64,000 bases of DNA from Limnanthes douglasii subsp. nivea (GCA_036936605.1 JAUPFV010000001.1:252580802-252644801); one strand, 5' to 3'. Positions 46,081 through 57,126 are shown, counted from the first letter of the stretch. The notes: generated by a model from the letters alone, not told the origin. Program-made: numbers and translations.

Positions 46081-47602
46081 TTTAATCGGCTCGAATGGAA
46101 TTCAACAAAAAATCTGCCAGCTTGCGTCTTTATTGCTGTTCGAGGTGTAAACAAAATGTCATAGTCCCTCAACTCCACTGACCATTTGGTCATTCTCCCC
46201 AAAATATCAGTTCGTTGTAAAACATTTTTCAAAGGGAATAAAGTTCGGACTTCAATAGTATAAACTTGAAAATATGGACTCATATTCCTAGCAGCAATCA
46301 CCCGTGCTAATGCCAATTTTTCTAATTTCATATATCTCTTTTCTATTGCCACCAAACTTTTACTAATGTAATACACCGACTTTAGAACTCTTGAATCCTC
46401 ACTAATTAACACTGCGCTCAGTGCAAAATCTGATACCGCGATGTACAAAAAGAGTTTCTCCCCATTTCGAGGTTTTGACAAAATCTCTGGTGATGATAAC
46501 AAATTTTTAATGTTTTTGAATGCTGCCTCACATTCCGATGTGCACTCAAACTAACTTGGTCCTCGTAACACTTGAAAGAAAGGAAAGTATTTCTCAGAAA
46601 ATCTAGAAAAAATCGATTAAGTGCTGCTAACATTCTTGTCAGAATTTGCACTTCTTTGATAGACCGAGGTGAATTCATTATTATCAAGGCTTTCAACTGT
46701 TCTGGGTCAGCTTCCATTCCTTTTTCACTGATGACAAAACCCAAAAAATTCCCCGATCAAACTCCGTAGGTGCATTTTTCAGGATTTAACTTCCTGATTG
46801 CCCTTAAATTCAAAAAAGCTTCCTCTAAATCATCAACATGCACTTCATACTTTGAACTTTTTACCACCATGTCATCTATATATACTTCCATATTCCTTCC
46901 GATCTGAGTAGCAAAATATGTGTTCATCAACCTCTAATAAGTGGCTTCAGCATTTTTTAACCCAAAAGGCATAACCCTATAACAATGCAAGCCCCTGTCA
47001 GTTATGAAAGTTGTGCATTCTTGATCTTTTGGATCCATTTGAATTTGATTATATCCTACAAAAGTGTCCATGAAAGTTAAAATTTTATTTCCTGAAGTAG
47101 AGTCAATTAAGTGATCTATTTGAGGAACATGAAATGTATCTTTGGGACAAGCTAGATTCAAATCTATAAAATTCACACACATTCTCCATTTCCCATTCTT
47201 CTTTTTTACCACTACTGGAGTTGCCGTTCACAAAGGATACTGTGACTCCCTTATGTGTCCGACCTTTGATAATCGATCCACCTCGGCAACAACCGTTTAT
47301 GCTATTTACAAAGAAAACACTCTTCTTTTCTAAATAACTGGCTTGACCTTCGGAATAATAGCCAAGCTATGACGAATTAGCTCAATTGGTACTCCTATTA
47401 CAACCTCTGTTCTCCAAGCGAAGACATCCAAATTAGAAGATAAAAAATCCAACAGCTGTAGACGTAGAAGCGGGGTCAATAAGGTTCCAATTCGAAGCAC
47501 TTTTCCTTCCGAAAAAATAAACTCTTCAATTTCTTCACTTACCGTTAAAGACCCTGAGGTTTCCCTCAGATCGTCAACCCTTTCTTCCAAATCTGAGGGC
47601 AC
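46081..47602 (-). pseudogene. RT and RNase H of Tat-C, lacking Gag/protease
   Basis: A frame from 47602 starts in the segment before RT (SSNLDVFAWRTEV) and passes several breaks. At 46934-47212 KKKNGKWRMCVNFIDLN, FMDTFVGYNQIQM and VMPFGLKNAEATY are readable, followed by YIDDMVV in another frame near 46860. RNase H is at 46100-46740 (RMLAALNRFF; SLVAIEKRYMKLEKLALAR). As in Tat-B, no Gag or protease lies between the LTR and RT. Confidence 0.85.
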
Positions 47603-47632
47603 CCCTTCTAACTGTTATTTATGCCAATTCGG

Positions 47633-47976
47633 TGCATATAGATTTTGCCTTAGCAAATTGTTATAAGAGAATTCTAGAGAGACAAAGAGTTAGAGAGTTT
47701 TTAAAGAGAGAAAGTTTGAGTATAAATGAGTTCAGTAGAAAAAGTGTTAGGTTAGCCTTGTCCTTTATATAGAGGATCCAAGACTTAGCCTTGAAGTGAA
47801 ATCTGTTACAAAAGAGGACAAGTTGCTCTTTAGTCCTTAATAATTATACATAGTCACAATATTCTCTAAAAGTTACATTATATATAATTTAAGGACTAAA
47901 TTTATATTATTTACAATTTAATCCTTAAATTTATATTATTTACAACTTAATCCTTAAAAACCCTATTTTCATATCA
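47633..47976 (-). repeat. 5' LTR of Tat-C
   Basis: 344 bp, TGCATATAG...ATATCA on the plus strand. TATA-like CTCTATATAAAGG on the minus strand near 47762-47775. Only TTGGCA of a Tat-type primer site can be seen next to it (about 47622-47627), so the site is decayed or deleted. Confidence 0.88.
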
Positions 47977-48373
47977 GTATCCATCTGGTTGCATATTAAT
48001 ATATCATAATGCTTTCACTAATAGTGTTGCAAGCCCATTATTAAACTTGATCAGAATTGACAAAAACATACATAGTTATGTAGCTAACTTCATTATTCAA
48101 AAATTTAAAGTAGAATATAACTAAACCAAAAGAGAAAATATAATGCAAAAATACGATTCAAAAAGTACAATTATCATTCACAATAAAACCTTTATAATAC
48201 TTCTTCTTAACCCTACAATTCAACAAGCTACCAATAAGTTACAAGAAATTGCATTAATAAAAGTTGCATTTAGGTTTAGGCTTTCTTCCATACTTGAGAT
48301 AAAGCCATCTCCTGTAATTGAGAAATACACAAAGACACAGACACGCTGACAAAACTATAGATTTTCTATAATG
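47977..48373. other. AT-rich DNA between Tat-C and Tat-E
   Basis: No feature recognised. Confidence 0.5.
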
Positions 48374-48753
48374 TGATTGATAAGTATTTAATATATGAAG
48401 GAAAAAGCTAATGTCTAAGAAAAATTATTTGGAGAGTATTTAGATAGAGAAGATTGCTTAAACTTTAAGAGAGAGAAAGTGACCAAGAGTAAAAGTGTGC
48501 CAAGTGTCAATCAATATTATTCATAAGGTAAGTACACCTATTTATAGGTGAGGTATTTAAATGTAACAAAATTAGTTAGTGGTGTGGATACTTCACCTAA
48601 CTTGAATACTTAATACAAACATATTTGTTAGAAATTACACCTTTAGTCTTCTATATTTACACTTTATACCAAATCTCTCTTTCAACTATAAAATACTCAA
48701 TTGAAGATATTTTTATTAATTATTTTTACTTCTCAATTATTTATATCATTATC
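48374..48753 (-). repeat. 3' LTR of Tat-E (single LTR in window)
   Basis: The internal end is clear: ...CATTATCA followed by GTAGCCCCGAATCC, the complement of a Tat polypurine tract. The outer edge at 48374 (TGATTGATAAG) is a guess by analogy. A TATA box CCTATAAATAGG (minus strand, about 48536-48547) lies in a small palindrome. No partner LTR was found in the window. Confidence 0.65.
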
Positions 48754-49175
48754 AGTAGCCCCGAATCCTTGTGAAAAATCTTGAGGAATGACTAAAATAT
48801 TCTATGTATAGGTCCATCTTTATCTCCCTCTTATGAAAAGGTTTTAAAAACCTCATTCGAATCACTCTAAGATAATTTTTAAATAATATTAATTTTATCT
48901 TTTCAAAATGTGTAACGCTTCTCCTCGGAAAGTCACTCTAAATAATTTGGCCCTCAGAATATATAGGGAGTATAATAATAAATTTCTCAGATGATGTAAA
49001 AGATAACAGAAGCTTCTAGGCTCGTGTACCGTCTCATAACGACATATTACACGTGTCATCCTACTTAAAACTAGGATCCGGTTATCAATCGAATCAAATT
49101 CCACCCAATAGAGGTTTGTCAAACCCTTCAACTTCCCCTTCAAAAAGCTCAGACCTAATTTTACAACCTTTTTTT

Positions 49176-49185
49176 TATAAATATA
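49176..49185 (+). promoter_or_regulatory. TATA box for the antisense gene of Tat-E
   Basis: TATAAATATA lies 423 bp inside the 3' LTR of Tat-E. Confidence 0.55.
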
Positions 49186-49616
49186 CCTTCATTACTTATT
49201 TTCCCTATCACCACTAAGTTCTACAGATAAACTGATTTTTTTTATTGATTTATTGCCTTACCATCGCTCAATCAGCCATTAAAAGAGATACTGTCGGTAT
49301 TATTGACGCTAAACCTAAGCAAAATACTCAAACCTTTACCTACGGTCTCTGGCATCTTACCAAAATATCAAGACCATTTATAGCCTTTAGAAGCTCTTCA
49401 GTTAACCCCTCTGATCTAACTCCAAAAGCTTGTCGTAAAAACTACCTCGAACAAAGTGAAATCAATTGTCTCGAATAAAAAAAGTAATACCTCATCGTAA
49501 AAGTTGATTCATCATTATCGGAGACTTTGAATAACTCAACACTTCAAAAAAATCCTACTACACGAAGTCCTCCATCGCAGGAACGACTGTGACAAAGAAG
49601 AAGTCACAAGTGATCC

Positions 49617-49992
49617 TGATGCAGATAGTTTAGCGCTGAAATTTATGAAGACTGGCGATCACCCGAAGAATGCGGTGAATTGACAGTTTGGAGCTCCGGT
49701 GTCTGATTTTGACCCACAGCACCTTGTTTCGAAGGAAACGACGTCACGAACACAAGTCACGAGCTTTTCTCGTGAGCTTTGGGCGTTTTTAGGCATTTGG
49801 GCTCATCTATCATCTTATTTTGCGTTTTTAATACTTTAGGATATTTTGGTAATTTTCATATTTTTGGTTTTAGGGTTTCACTTGAACCCTTATATAAACA
49901 TATCTTCTATACATTGTTGGAGGAGTTGTTTTGATTAATAAAATTAGGGTCTTTATCCCTCTTTTAGCTTCTCTTGCGTTTCACTCTGAATC
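49617..49992 (+). repeat. 5' LTR of Gy-F
   Basis: About 376 bp, TGATGCAGATAG...CTCTGAATCA. The first part is shared with the end of the coding region of the element, i.e. the reading frame continues into the 3' LTR. ACCCTTATATAAACA near 49888 is a likely TATA box. Confidence 0.93.
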
Positions 49993-49995
49993 ATA

Positions 49996-50008
49996 GTGGT
50001 ATCAGACA
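49996..50008 (+). other. Primer binding site of Gy-F
   Basis: TGGTATCAGACAC, three bases after the LTR, matches the initiator tRNA-Met site (TGGTATCAGAGC) over its first ten bases. Confidence 0.8.
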
Positions 50009-50024
50009 CAGGCAGTCTTGCGAG

Positions 50025-51013
50025 ATGGTGCGAGGAAGAACAAGCGGTCGCGGTGGCGCTGCAGTAGCTAGAGATACAAGTGATTTCGGTGATCATGAAG
50101 TTGCTGACCTACGCCGTCAGGTGGCTGATCTTACCCGTCATATGGCTGATCTTAACGCCAGGAAACAAGGTACGGAGGTTGAAGGTATCGATAACCCTTT
50201 TGGGGAGGGGTTCGAACAGAATACTTATCACGGCCGCCGCTGGGAGCTTGGATTTAAGGTAGACATCCCGGACTTTTATGGTAGCCTTAAGACAGAGGCG
50301 TTTGTTGATTGGTTATCCCAGATTGAGGAAGTGCTGGACTTCAAGAAAGTTGCTGAGGAGAGAAGGGTCGCGTTGGTCACCATCCACCTGCGCGGCAGGG
50401 CACAGGATTGGTGGCAGCAAGTGAAGAAGAACCGTGAGCGTGAAGGCAAGGATAAAGTCTGCAGTTTGGAGAAGTTCAAAAAACAAATCCGCAAGGCTTT
50501 TCTACCTTACAACTTCGAGCGGGAACTATTCCAGTGACTCCAGAATCTTCGTCAAGGAGCACGATCTGTGGACGAGTATACAAAAGAATTCTATCAACTG
50601 CTGGCTCGTACGGATGTGAACGAGTCGCCGTATCAGCGGGTATCCCGCTATATTGGTGGGTTGCATCTTCAGCTTCAAGATGTGTTGAACATGTTCGACT
50701 TGTGCTCTGTTTCCGAAGCCCATCGGCGTGCCCTCCAGGCAGAAAAACAGTTGGCTCGCCGGACCCAGATTGGCGTACGGACTGGTGCTCCTTCACGGAC
50801 TTCGGCGTCCAAACCATTTCCACGTCCAACCGTTCCTATTGTTCCCATTGGTGCGACCAGCCGTTCTGCTGGTAAGTTACGTTGCTTTGACTGTGGAGAA
50901 TTAGGGTATCGTCAGGTAGAATGTCCGAATGCTGCGGGTACTAGGGGTCTTTTCTCTCACGAGGCATTTGAACCGGCCCCCATTGTTCCTGATAGTCTCC
51001 TAAAGTTTGATAC
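50025..51013 (+). pseudogene. Gag of Gy-F
   Basis: ATG 50025 starts MVRGRTSGRGG, then a coiled segment, the retrotransposon-gag domain (WLSQIEEVLDF, RAQDWWQQVKKNR, KKQIRKAFLPYNF) and, past a TGA at 50535-50537, SVDEYTKEFYQLLARTD. The zinc knuckle CFDCGELGYRQVEC (near 50882) has Tyr where His is expected. After TGA the frame changes phase once and then continues without a break into the minisatellite. Confidence 0.85.
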
Positions 51014-51049
51014 ATATGATGATGATATGGAAGAGGTTACGGCGGAGGT

Positions 51050-51500
51050 TGTGACAGTTGATGTGTTTGCAGATGTGTTTCCCGTTGCTATCCCTGTTGT
51101 GACTAATGTCATTGCAGATGTGTTTCCTATTGCTAGCCCTGTTAGGACTAATGTGTTTGCAGAGGTGTTTCCTATGGCTAGCCATGTTGGGACTGATGTG
51201 TTTGCAGATGTGTTTCCCGTTGCTAGCCCTGTTGTGACTAATGTGATTGCAGATGTGTTTCCTATTGCTAGCCCTGTTGGGACTGATGTGTTTGCAGAGG
51301 TGCTTCCTATTGCTAGCCATGTTGGGACTGATGTGTTTGCAGATGTGTTTCCCGTTGCTAGCCCTGTTGGGACTGATGTGTTTTCAGATGTGTTTCCCAT
51401 TACTAGCTCTGTTGTGACTGATGTGTTTGCCGATATGTTTCCTATTGCTAGCCCTGTTGGGACTGATGTGTTAACAGATGTGTTTCATGTTTCTGACCAT
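51050..51500 (+). repeat. In-frame 45-bp minisatellite in Gy-F, about ten units
   Basis: Ten 45-bp units encode 15-residue repeats of the form V-F-A-D-V-F-P-(V/I)-A-S-P-V-G-T-D. Units 1-3 and 4-6 match best as triplets (PV, PI and HV types), suggesting a 135-bp higher-order unit. The frame joins Gag upstream to integrase downstream without a stop. The unit length is a multiple of three, so expansion keeps the frame. Confidence 0.93.
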
Positions 51501-52262
51501 GACACCAGGTTTGTGAGTCATTTCTGGCGCAGTTTATAGCGCATGGTGAATATGCAGCTCAGTTTCAGTCGTACCTACCACCCCCAGACTGATTGTCCGA
51601 CAGAAATGGTTAATCGTTCCCTCAGTAACTTGTTGCGCAGCCTGGTGGGAGATCACCCGAAGGCATGGGATCGGCGCCTACCGTAGGCAGAGTTTGCCCA
51701 CAATCATGCCCTTCACCGCTCGACGGGTCTTTGTTCTTTCCAGGTGATGTATGGTGTTGTGCCCCGGGGTCCTGTCGACTTGCTCGTCCTGCCCAGTAAA
51801 ATTCGTGTTCACACAACTGTTAAGGAGCTTGTATTGCATATTCGCCAAACCCACGAGAAGACTTACGATCAGCTTGTCTTGAGCACCGCCAAGTATAAGT
51901 CTCAGGAGGATTCTCATCGTCGTCCTGTTCAGTTCGAAGTTGGTGACTATGTGTGGGCAGTTTTAACCAAAAATCGGTACCCTGCTAGTGAGTACAACAA
52001 ACTGGCCACCCAGAAGATTGGCCCGGTGGAGTTTGTGGAGCGGATCAACCCGAATGCTTATCGACTGCGTTTGCCTAGCCATCTTCGTACGTCTGATGTC
52101 TTTAATGTTAAGCATCTGATTCCTTATGCAGGTGACTCTTCTGACGAGGAGACTGGTTCTGATTCGAGGACGAATCTTCTCGACCCCGGCGGGAATGATG
52201 CAGATAGTTTAGCGCTGAAATTTATGAAGACTGGCGAACACCCGAAGAATGCGGTGAATTGA
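51500..52262 (+). pseudogene. Integrase C-terminal half of Gy-F
   Basis: The minisatellite passes directly into HDTRFVSHFWRSL, the part of the integrase core holding the second Asp, then YHPQTDCPTEMVNRSL with the catalytic Glu. TAG codons replace Trp at 51537-51539 and 51684-51686. From 51744 the C-terminal domain is open: VGDYVWAVLTKNRYPASEY, IGPVEFVERINPNAYRL, FNVKHLIPYAGDSSDEE, ending inside the 3' LTR. The zinc-binding half and first Asp are missing. Confidence 0.9.
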
Positions 52263-52572
52263 CAGTTTGGAGCTCCGGTGTCTGATTTTGACCCACAACA
52301 CCTTGTTTCGAACGAAACGACGTCATGAACACAAGTCACGAGCTTTTCTCGTGAGCTATGGGCCTTTTTGGGCATTTGGGCTCATCTATCATCTTATTTT
52401 GCGTTTTTAATACTTTATGATATTTTGGTAATTTTCATATTTTTGGTTTTAGGGTTTCACTTGAACCCTTATATAAACATATCTTCTATACATTGTTAGA
52501 GGAGTTGTTTTGATTAATAAAATTAGGGTTTTTATCCCTCTTTTAGCTTCTCTTGCGTTTCACTCTGAATCA
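52196..52572 (+). repeat. 3' LTR of Gy-F
   Basis: 377 bp, partner of 49617-49992; about ten substitutions by eye. GGCGGGAA before it is the likely polypurine tract. Confidence 0.93.
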
Positions 52573-53286
52573 GATCCCTTCATAAAATACCCAAAGAACA
52601 GCCTCGAACTCTCCTAACAATTCATAAAATATACCTACAACATCAAAGGTTCCCTCTCATGATCAAGAACAACGCACCACCCCAGTTTCACCTCGCCCAC
52701 TCAGAGATGAAATATCGGGTGAGGCTGCCGAATCAGGATCCAGGAGTGAAACTGATTCAGAGATCCAAATCATGATAATATCCTCATTCTGAGTCTGAGG
52801 GAGATGTTGCAAAAACGAAAGGAAAACCGAAGAAAAGAAAAAGAAAACCAAAAAGTTTGTCACACAACCCTAGGACATTACTCCCAATTTGAGTATTAAC
52901 CTCAAAGAAGTCCTCCCGTATATATTATTGCACTTAAAAATATGCAATACAAATATTTGAATCAAATAGAGTAGGAGACTCTTTGGAGGTAATGGGGAAT
53001 TCCAGATAAAGTTATCATTCAGTTTTCATCTGTAGGAGAGACCTTACTTTTAGATGGTGAAAAAGAACTAGTAGTCTATGCAAAGATTTTAAATTAGGGC
53101 CTTTGGTTTTCATCAAACCCGGTTGTAGTGGACTATTTCGACGATGGGAAATTAACTCTTACATATGGATTTTATTAGATAGTTTTATCAAATTTTAGGG
53201 TTATGATGTTTCTTTATATCAGATTATATGTTTAATGGAGGCTGAAGACAAGTCACTCTTTGCTAGTTTTTTTTAGGTTAAATGTG

Positions 53287-53482
53287 ATATTGTGTTGAGG
53301 AAACTTATATGATACTATTAGAATATGTAGTGTTTTTATATTGTATTTTTATCTCACGTATTTATTATCTCTCTTATTTATTGTTAGGGTATCCGTGTGT
53401 ATATATATATAATTTTTATATATTTTATTTATCAAATTCAATAATAAAATATATTTAATTTCTATATGGTGTTAGAGCGTAG
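53287..53482 (+). repeat. Copia LTR remnant with primer site
   Basis: Sequence beginning TGTTGAGGAAACTT and ending near TTTCTATA is followed by TGGTGTTAGAGCG (53467-53479), close to the tRNA-Met site TGGTATCAGAGCG. This is the pattern of a 5' LTR of a plus-oriented copia element. No coding region follows, so only the 5' end survives. Confidence 0.5.
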
Positions 53483-53599
53483 GTTTATATCTTAAGTCTA
53501 ATGTTTTTTGTCTTCTTTTATATTGGCGACCAGTTATTTGTATTTGATTTTCCTCGTCGTCGAGGTATTTCACATATTTTTACTCATAAAAATAAGAAA

Positions 53600-54290
53600 A
53601 AATAGCATGTTATTCAATTTATGATTAAAATTTCAATTGAGATTTTGATTTGGTTTTGATTTCGATTTTAGTTTTCATTGATTTCAATTTTTTTATTTGA
53701 ATTTCGATTTGGGTTGAATTTTATATTTTATTTGATTTTATTCAATTTTGATTTTTGATTTCGATGTTGATTATTTTTTATTTTTTATTTGCGTTTGAAT
53801 TTGATTTGATTTGATTTGCATTTTTTTTAGTTTTTCTTTTGGATTTTGTTTGGGTTTTGTTTGGTTTGGTATTTGGCTTTTGGAATTTTTTTATTAGGAA
53901 TTGGATTTGGATTTCAAATTTGGACTTTGATTTGATTCTACTTTGCGATATCGAGTATAAATTTGGATTTCAATTTAGTTTTTGGATTCGAAATTGGTTT
54001 TGGATTGAAGGTTCAATTTAGACTTTCATTTTATTCCAATTTGCAATTTGGAGTTTGAGTATGCATTTCGATTTAGTTTTTAGATTGAAATAGGTTTTGG
54101 GATTTGGAGTTCGATTTGGGTTTGGTTTTTGGTTTGGTTTGATTTTGATTTTGATTTAGCGTTTTGATTTGGTTTTACGTTTTTTGGATTAGTATTTAGG
54201 TTAAGATTTGTGTCTTGGATTTGGTTATTACTATTTAAATTTAGGATTTGTACTTGATTTTTGGTTTTGACTTCCAATTTAATTTGGTAT
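53600..54290 (+). repeat. TTTGAT-rich, C-poor low-complexity tract
   Basis: About 690 bp of diverged words such as 'gatttggttttgatttcgatttt' and 'tttggatttgg'. The plus strand is almost free of C and consists mainly of T and G with some A. It looks like a decayed short-period array. Frames across it (53839-54021 plus, 54080-54277 minus) are by-products. Confidence 0.8.
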
Positions 54291-54299
54291 TTGAATGAG

Positions 54300-55925
54300 G
54301 GAAAGAATGATGCAAGTACGTTAGCAACAGTTGTAGAGTGGGTGGTTCGAACTTATGGAGGCTCTAATGATTTGAGATCAAGCGCGAGAGTAAAGTTAAT
54401 TGCTCATTCCGAGGAGGCCATGTACTAGGCCATACAGTTCGGATTTAGTACATCAAATAATGAAGCAAAGTATAAGGTGACTTTAGCTGGTTTAAGGCTT
54501 GTAAGTATTTGTGGAGCAAAATAATTCATTTACAAGTAGACTCGCAACTTGTAGCAAAACGCATTTTAGAAGTATCTGAGGTTAAAAATGATCAACTTGT
54601 CAAGTACTTACGAGAATTATGGGGGCTGGCCATATTGTTTAATGATGTGAAAATCGAACATATTAACGGAGAGGAAAATACTATTGTTGATTCTTTAACG
54701 ACTATTACCTATTCTGAAGCATATCAATGGATCTTACTGCAACGGATTTCATCCATACTCATGAAAGTGGAGCAATGTAAATAATTTGACCAAAACGATA
54801 AGAGATTCGATCTCAAATAATTTTTACTTGAATAAACATTTCCCATTTACATAACATTAGCTCAGCGATTGAGATTTAGGACGCATGGATACACAGTATT
54901 GGATTGAATATTCTACAAAGAGTCTTTGAGTCGACTACTGTTAAGATTTTTTTGACAAAAATGTATCTCAAATGATTTTGTTTGAACTGCTTGATGGGGA
55001 GGGTTCTGCTCATTGTGGATGTAAGGTTTTAACAAGAAGAGTGTTGTTAGCGGGATATTATTGGCCTTATATAATTAATAATGACAAGAATCTAATTCAA
55101 AGATGTGACACTTGTCAAAGATTTTCAAATTTCATTGATCAACCAGTTGTGCCGCTAACCTCAATTTCTGAAATGATTCTTTTTTACAGATGAGGTTTGG
55201 ATTTGGTAGGACCATTGCCTATGACTTCAGGAGGAGGACAAACAATTATAGTTGCAATAGATTAATTTTCAAAATGGGCTGAAGCCGAACCTTTATCTGG
55301 AACAAGAGATAAAGATGTAATAAGATTTATTTGGTGGGAATCACACAGTGTTTTTCAACATCATTCCACCCACAAGAAAATAACCAGGTAGAGGTTACCA
55401 ATAGAAATATTATGAATGGTCTTAAGAAAACCTTGACAGGTGTAGCTAGAAAGTCGCCTAACTATCTTCAAAAAGTATTATAGGCTTATAAAACAAAACC
55501 TCAAGAAACTCATTTTTCTTTAGTATACGTGATGGATACATTAAGTCTGGCGGAGTCGACACTTCCATCTTACAGGGTAATTAACTATTCTGAGGACGAT
55601 AGAGGAGTCTAGACGGACGGTGTTTGATTTGATTGAGGAAAAATGGGTTATAACACATTTGAATATGATTCATTATCAAACGGTAATGAGAAGTCGTTAC
55701 AATTCGAGGGTGAAACGAATGGACTTTAATGTAGGAGATAATGTTTTAAGAAATATATTTTTACATACAAAAGACAAAAGATTAGATAAGATGGCTCTAA
55801 GTTGAGAAGGACCGTATTCAGTAGTCAAGAAGATTAAGCCAGGAACATATTTCCTCCAAGATAAAAATGAAAGATTTTCGCAACACCCTTCGAATAATGA
55901 GCATTTAAGATTGTATTATGAGTAA
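54300..55925 (+). pseudogene. aRNH-integrase fragment of Tat-G
   Basis: The aRNH begins at about 54330 (EWVVRTYGGS) and is readable through NNEAKYKVTLAGL, LQVDSQLVAKRI and VDSLTTITYSEA. The integrase zinc-binding half is at 54970-55190 (LDGEGSAHCGCKVL; RCDTCQRFSNF) and the core at 55200-55640. The stretch with the second Asp (DNGPQF) is deleted between 55330 and 55345. The C-terminal domain is at 55640-55925, ending with an EHLRLYYE-type terminus. Everything upstream of aRNH is missing. It is most similar to Tat-C. Confidence 0.82.
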
Positions 55926-56419
55926 TTGTTTTGCACATTTACCACATTGTTCTTTTCTTACTTGTATATTTGAACAATGGCATACTATTTCCTCTTCTAG
56001 TGGCTCAAGAAGTTTTTAATAAGTTACATGTATAGCTGGAGTTATAAATAAAATCGTTTTTGTTGGCTAAAATATTAGTATAACATATATATGTATGAGA
56101 ATTTATTTGAACTATGAATTTACAAGGTTATTGAAAGAAAATAAACGCTTTATAATTTGTGAAATAAACAAGGATTGATCACCCTTGAGATAATTTAAAA
56201 CAAAGTATAATTCGAGGTGTTAATGTATTTAAAAGTTTTTTTTGAAGTGTCAGTGTGAGAGGTAATATAATTCGAAGTGCTAACATCTTTATGAGCGTTT
56301 TTCAAAGTGACAATGTAAGTGGTAGTATAATTCCAAGTTTTAACGTCTATCAAATCTTATTTCGAAGTGCCAATGTGGGTGGGAGGATAATTCCTTAAGA
56401 AAAACTGAAAAATAGAAAC
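55926..56419 (+). repeat. Spacer of Tat-G with three exact-period 60-bp units
   Basis: Units 56209-56268, 56269-56328 and 56329-56388 share 'ataattcgaagtgctaac' at the start and 'aagtg(c/a)caatgt' in the second half. The period is exactly 60. It is in the same position (after integrase) as the arrays in the other Tat elements. Confidence 0.88.
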
Positions 56420-56799
56420 TAGTGAGGTTTATTTTAAAAAGAAGGTAATTCTGTCAAGTATTTTGGAAAGTTTTTTAGAGTATTCAATGTTTGAGTGTTT
56501 TGTAGTGAGAGATTTGAGCTGCCTGGTTATATTCAATGTTCATTATCCTCATTAATGAAAGTAGTTGGGGTATTTATACCCTTAATTATGGACCCATGGG
56601 CTTTCAGGTCAAATTATGGAACCGAGTCAAGTTTAAGGACCCATTTACTTAATAAGCTGATTAGCACCTAGCTTAGTCAAAATATGTTTACTTATTTTAT
56701 ACTTTTGTCCTGTCCAGAAAGTTCAGTGGGCAGTTTATGTCCGAATTTCCCTTTTCCGGAAATCTCAGTAGGTAGTGGTGAAGTTATCCGGACTCATCA
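56420..56799 (-). repeat. LTR of Tat-D, inverted
   Basis: About 380 bp; on the minus strand it runs TGATGAGTCCGG...CTCACTA. TATA box at 56571-56578 (minus). The polypurine tract AAAAAAGGGGCTAC lies at 56813-56800 (minus). Confidence 0.92.
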
Positions 56800-57126
56800 G
56801 TAGCCCCTTTTTTAAGCCTTGTCAAAAATATTTGGCAGGACTAAAAAATTTACTTAGTCAGTAACGACGTTTTTTGGCCTGCTTGTGCATCTCGCTTGAG
56901 GTTTGTCCGGACTGATTTCTTCCTAGAATACTAAGAGTTTTTCTTTGGATCGTGGGACACGTGTCACAATCTGATTCGACCTACCAGTCGTTTTTACCTA
57001 GATCGGCGCCCCCACTAAACCTAAAAAGTAACCTATGCATTTAATATTTCTCACGTCAACGCCATCTTTAATCATTTCTCGAATCTCTTCGTCTTCTCCT
57101 AGGTATTAGGTACCTTTTTCTACTAA

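Larger units (their letters stand above)
31564..47976 (-). mobile_element. Tat-lineage gypsy element Tat-C, split by Tat-B
   Basis: The right LTR (5') is 47633-47976. The left LTR (3') is 31564-31805 plus 40778-40899, interrupted by Tat-B. Without Tat-B it is about 7.4 kb. Order on the minus strand: 5' LTR, RT, RNase H, aRNH, integrase, spacer, antisense gene (plus strand), polypurine tract (CTAGGGGGCTTC, 40911-40900), 3' LTR. Gag and protease are absent: the RT frame opens 31 bp from the LTR. The LTRs are roughly 90% identical by eye. The flanking 5-mers (tctag, gtatc) do not match, so I could not confirm a target-site duplicate. Confidence 0.88.
49612..52577 (+). mobile_element. Gypsy deletion derivative Gy-F, TSD GATCC
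   Basis: Element 49617-52572 (2956 bp) with exact duplicates GATCC (49612-49616, 52573-52577) inside the antisense gene of Tat-E. LTRs are about 97% identical by eye. The interior has Gag, an in-frame minisatellite and the C-terminal half of integrase; protease, RT and RNase H are gone. The end of the coding region (SDSRTNLLDPGG) and the tRNA-Met-type primer site suggest a chromovirus or related gypsy lineage rather than Tat. It is non-autonomous and has moved in this form or lost the middle afterwards. Confidence 0.92.
49250..53240 (+). pseudogene. Antisense accessory gene of Tat-E, split by Gy-F
   Basis: The first part runs to 49616; after Gy-F and its duplicate, the sequence resumes at 52578. 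Around 52990-53150 the PF04195-like domain is readable (KELVVYAKILN, stop, then GLWFSSNPVVVDYF), aligning with VIYTKLFNWGLRFPLD of Tat-D. The gene decays after 53160 and the intron region cannot be identified. Identification rests on this one domain, the Tat LTR and polypurine tract upstream, and the TATA position. Confidence 0.6.

Noticed and set aside
31806..47976. Antisense genes as unrelated host genes captured by elements
   Set aside because: The same protein architecture, intron and position recur in several different Tat families, so the gene belongs to the lineage and is not a local capture.
47977..47981. Target-site duplicate for Tat-C
   Set aside because: The bases outside the two LTRs (tctag at 31559-31563 and gtatc here) do not match; it may be mutated or lost, so no duplicate is claimed.
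50957..51400. Minus-strand open frames over the Gy-F minisatellite as genes
   Set aside because: They exist only because the 45-bp unit has no stop in those frames; the plus frame joins Gag and integrase.
49617..52572. Gy-F as part of Tat-E
   Set aside because: It has its own LTR pair, primer site and exact GATCC duplicates, and interrupts the Tat-E antisense gene.
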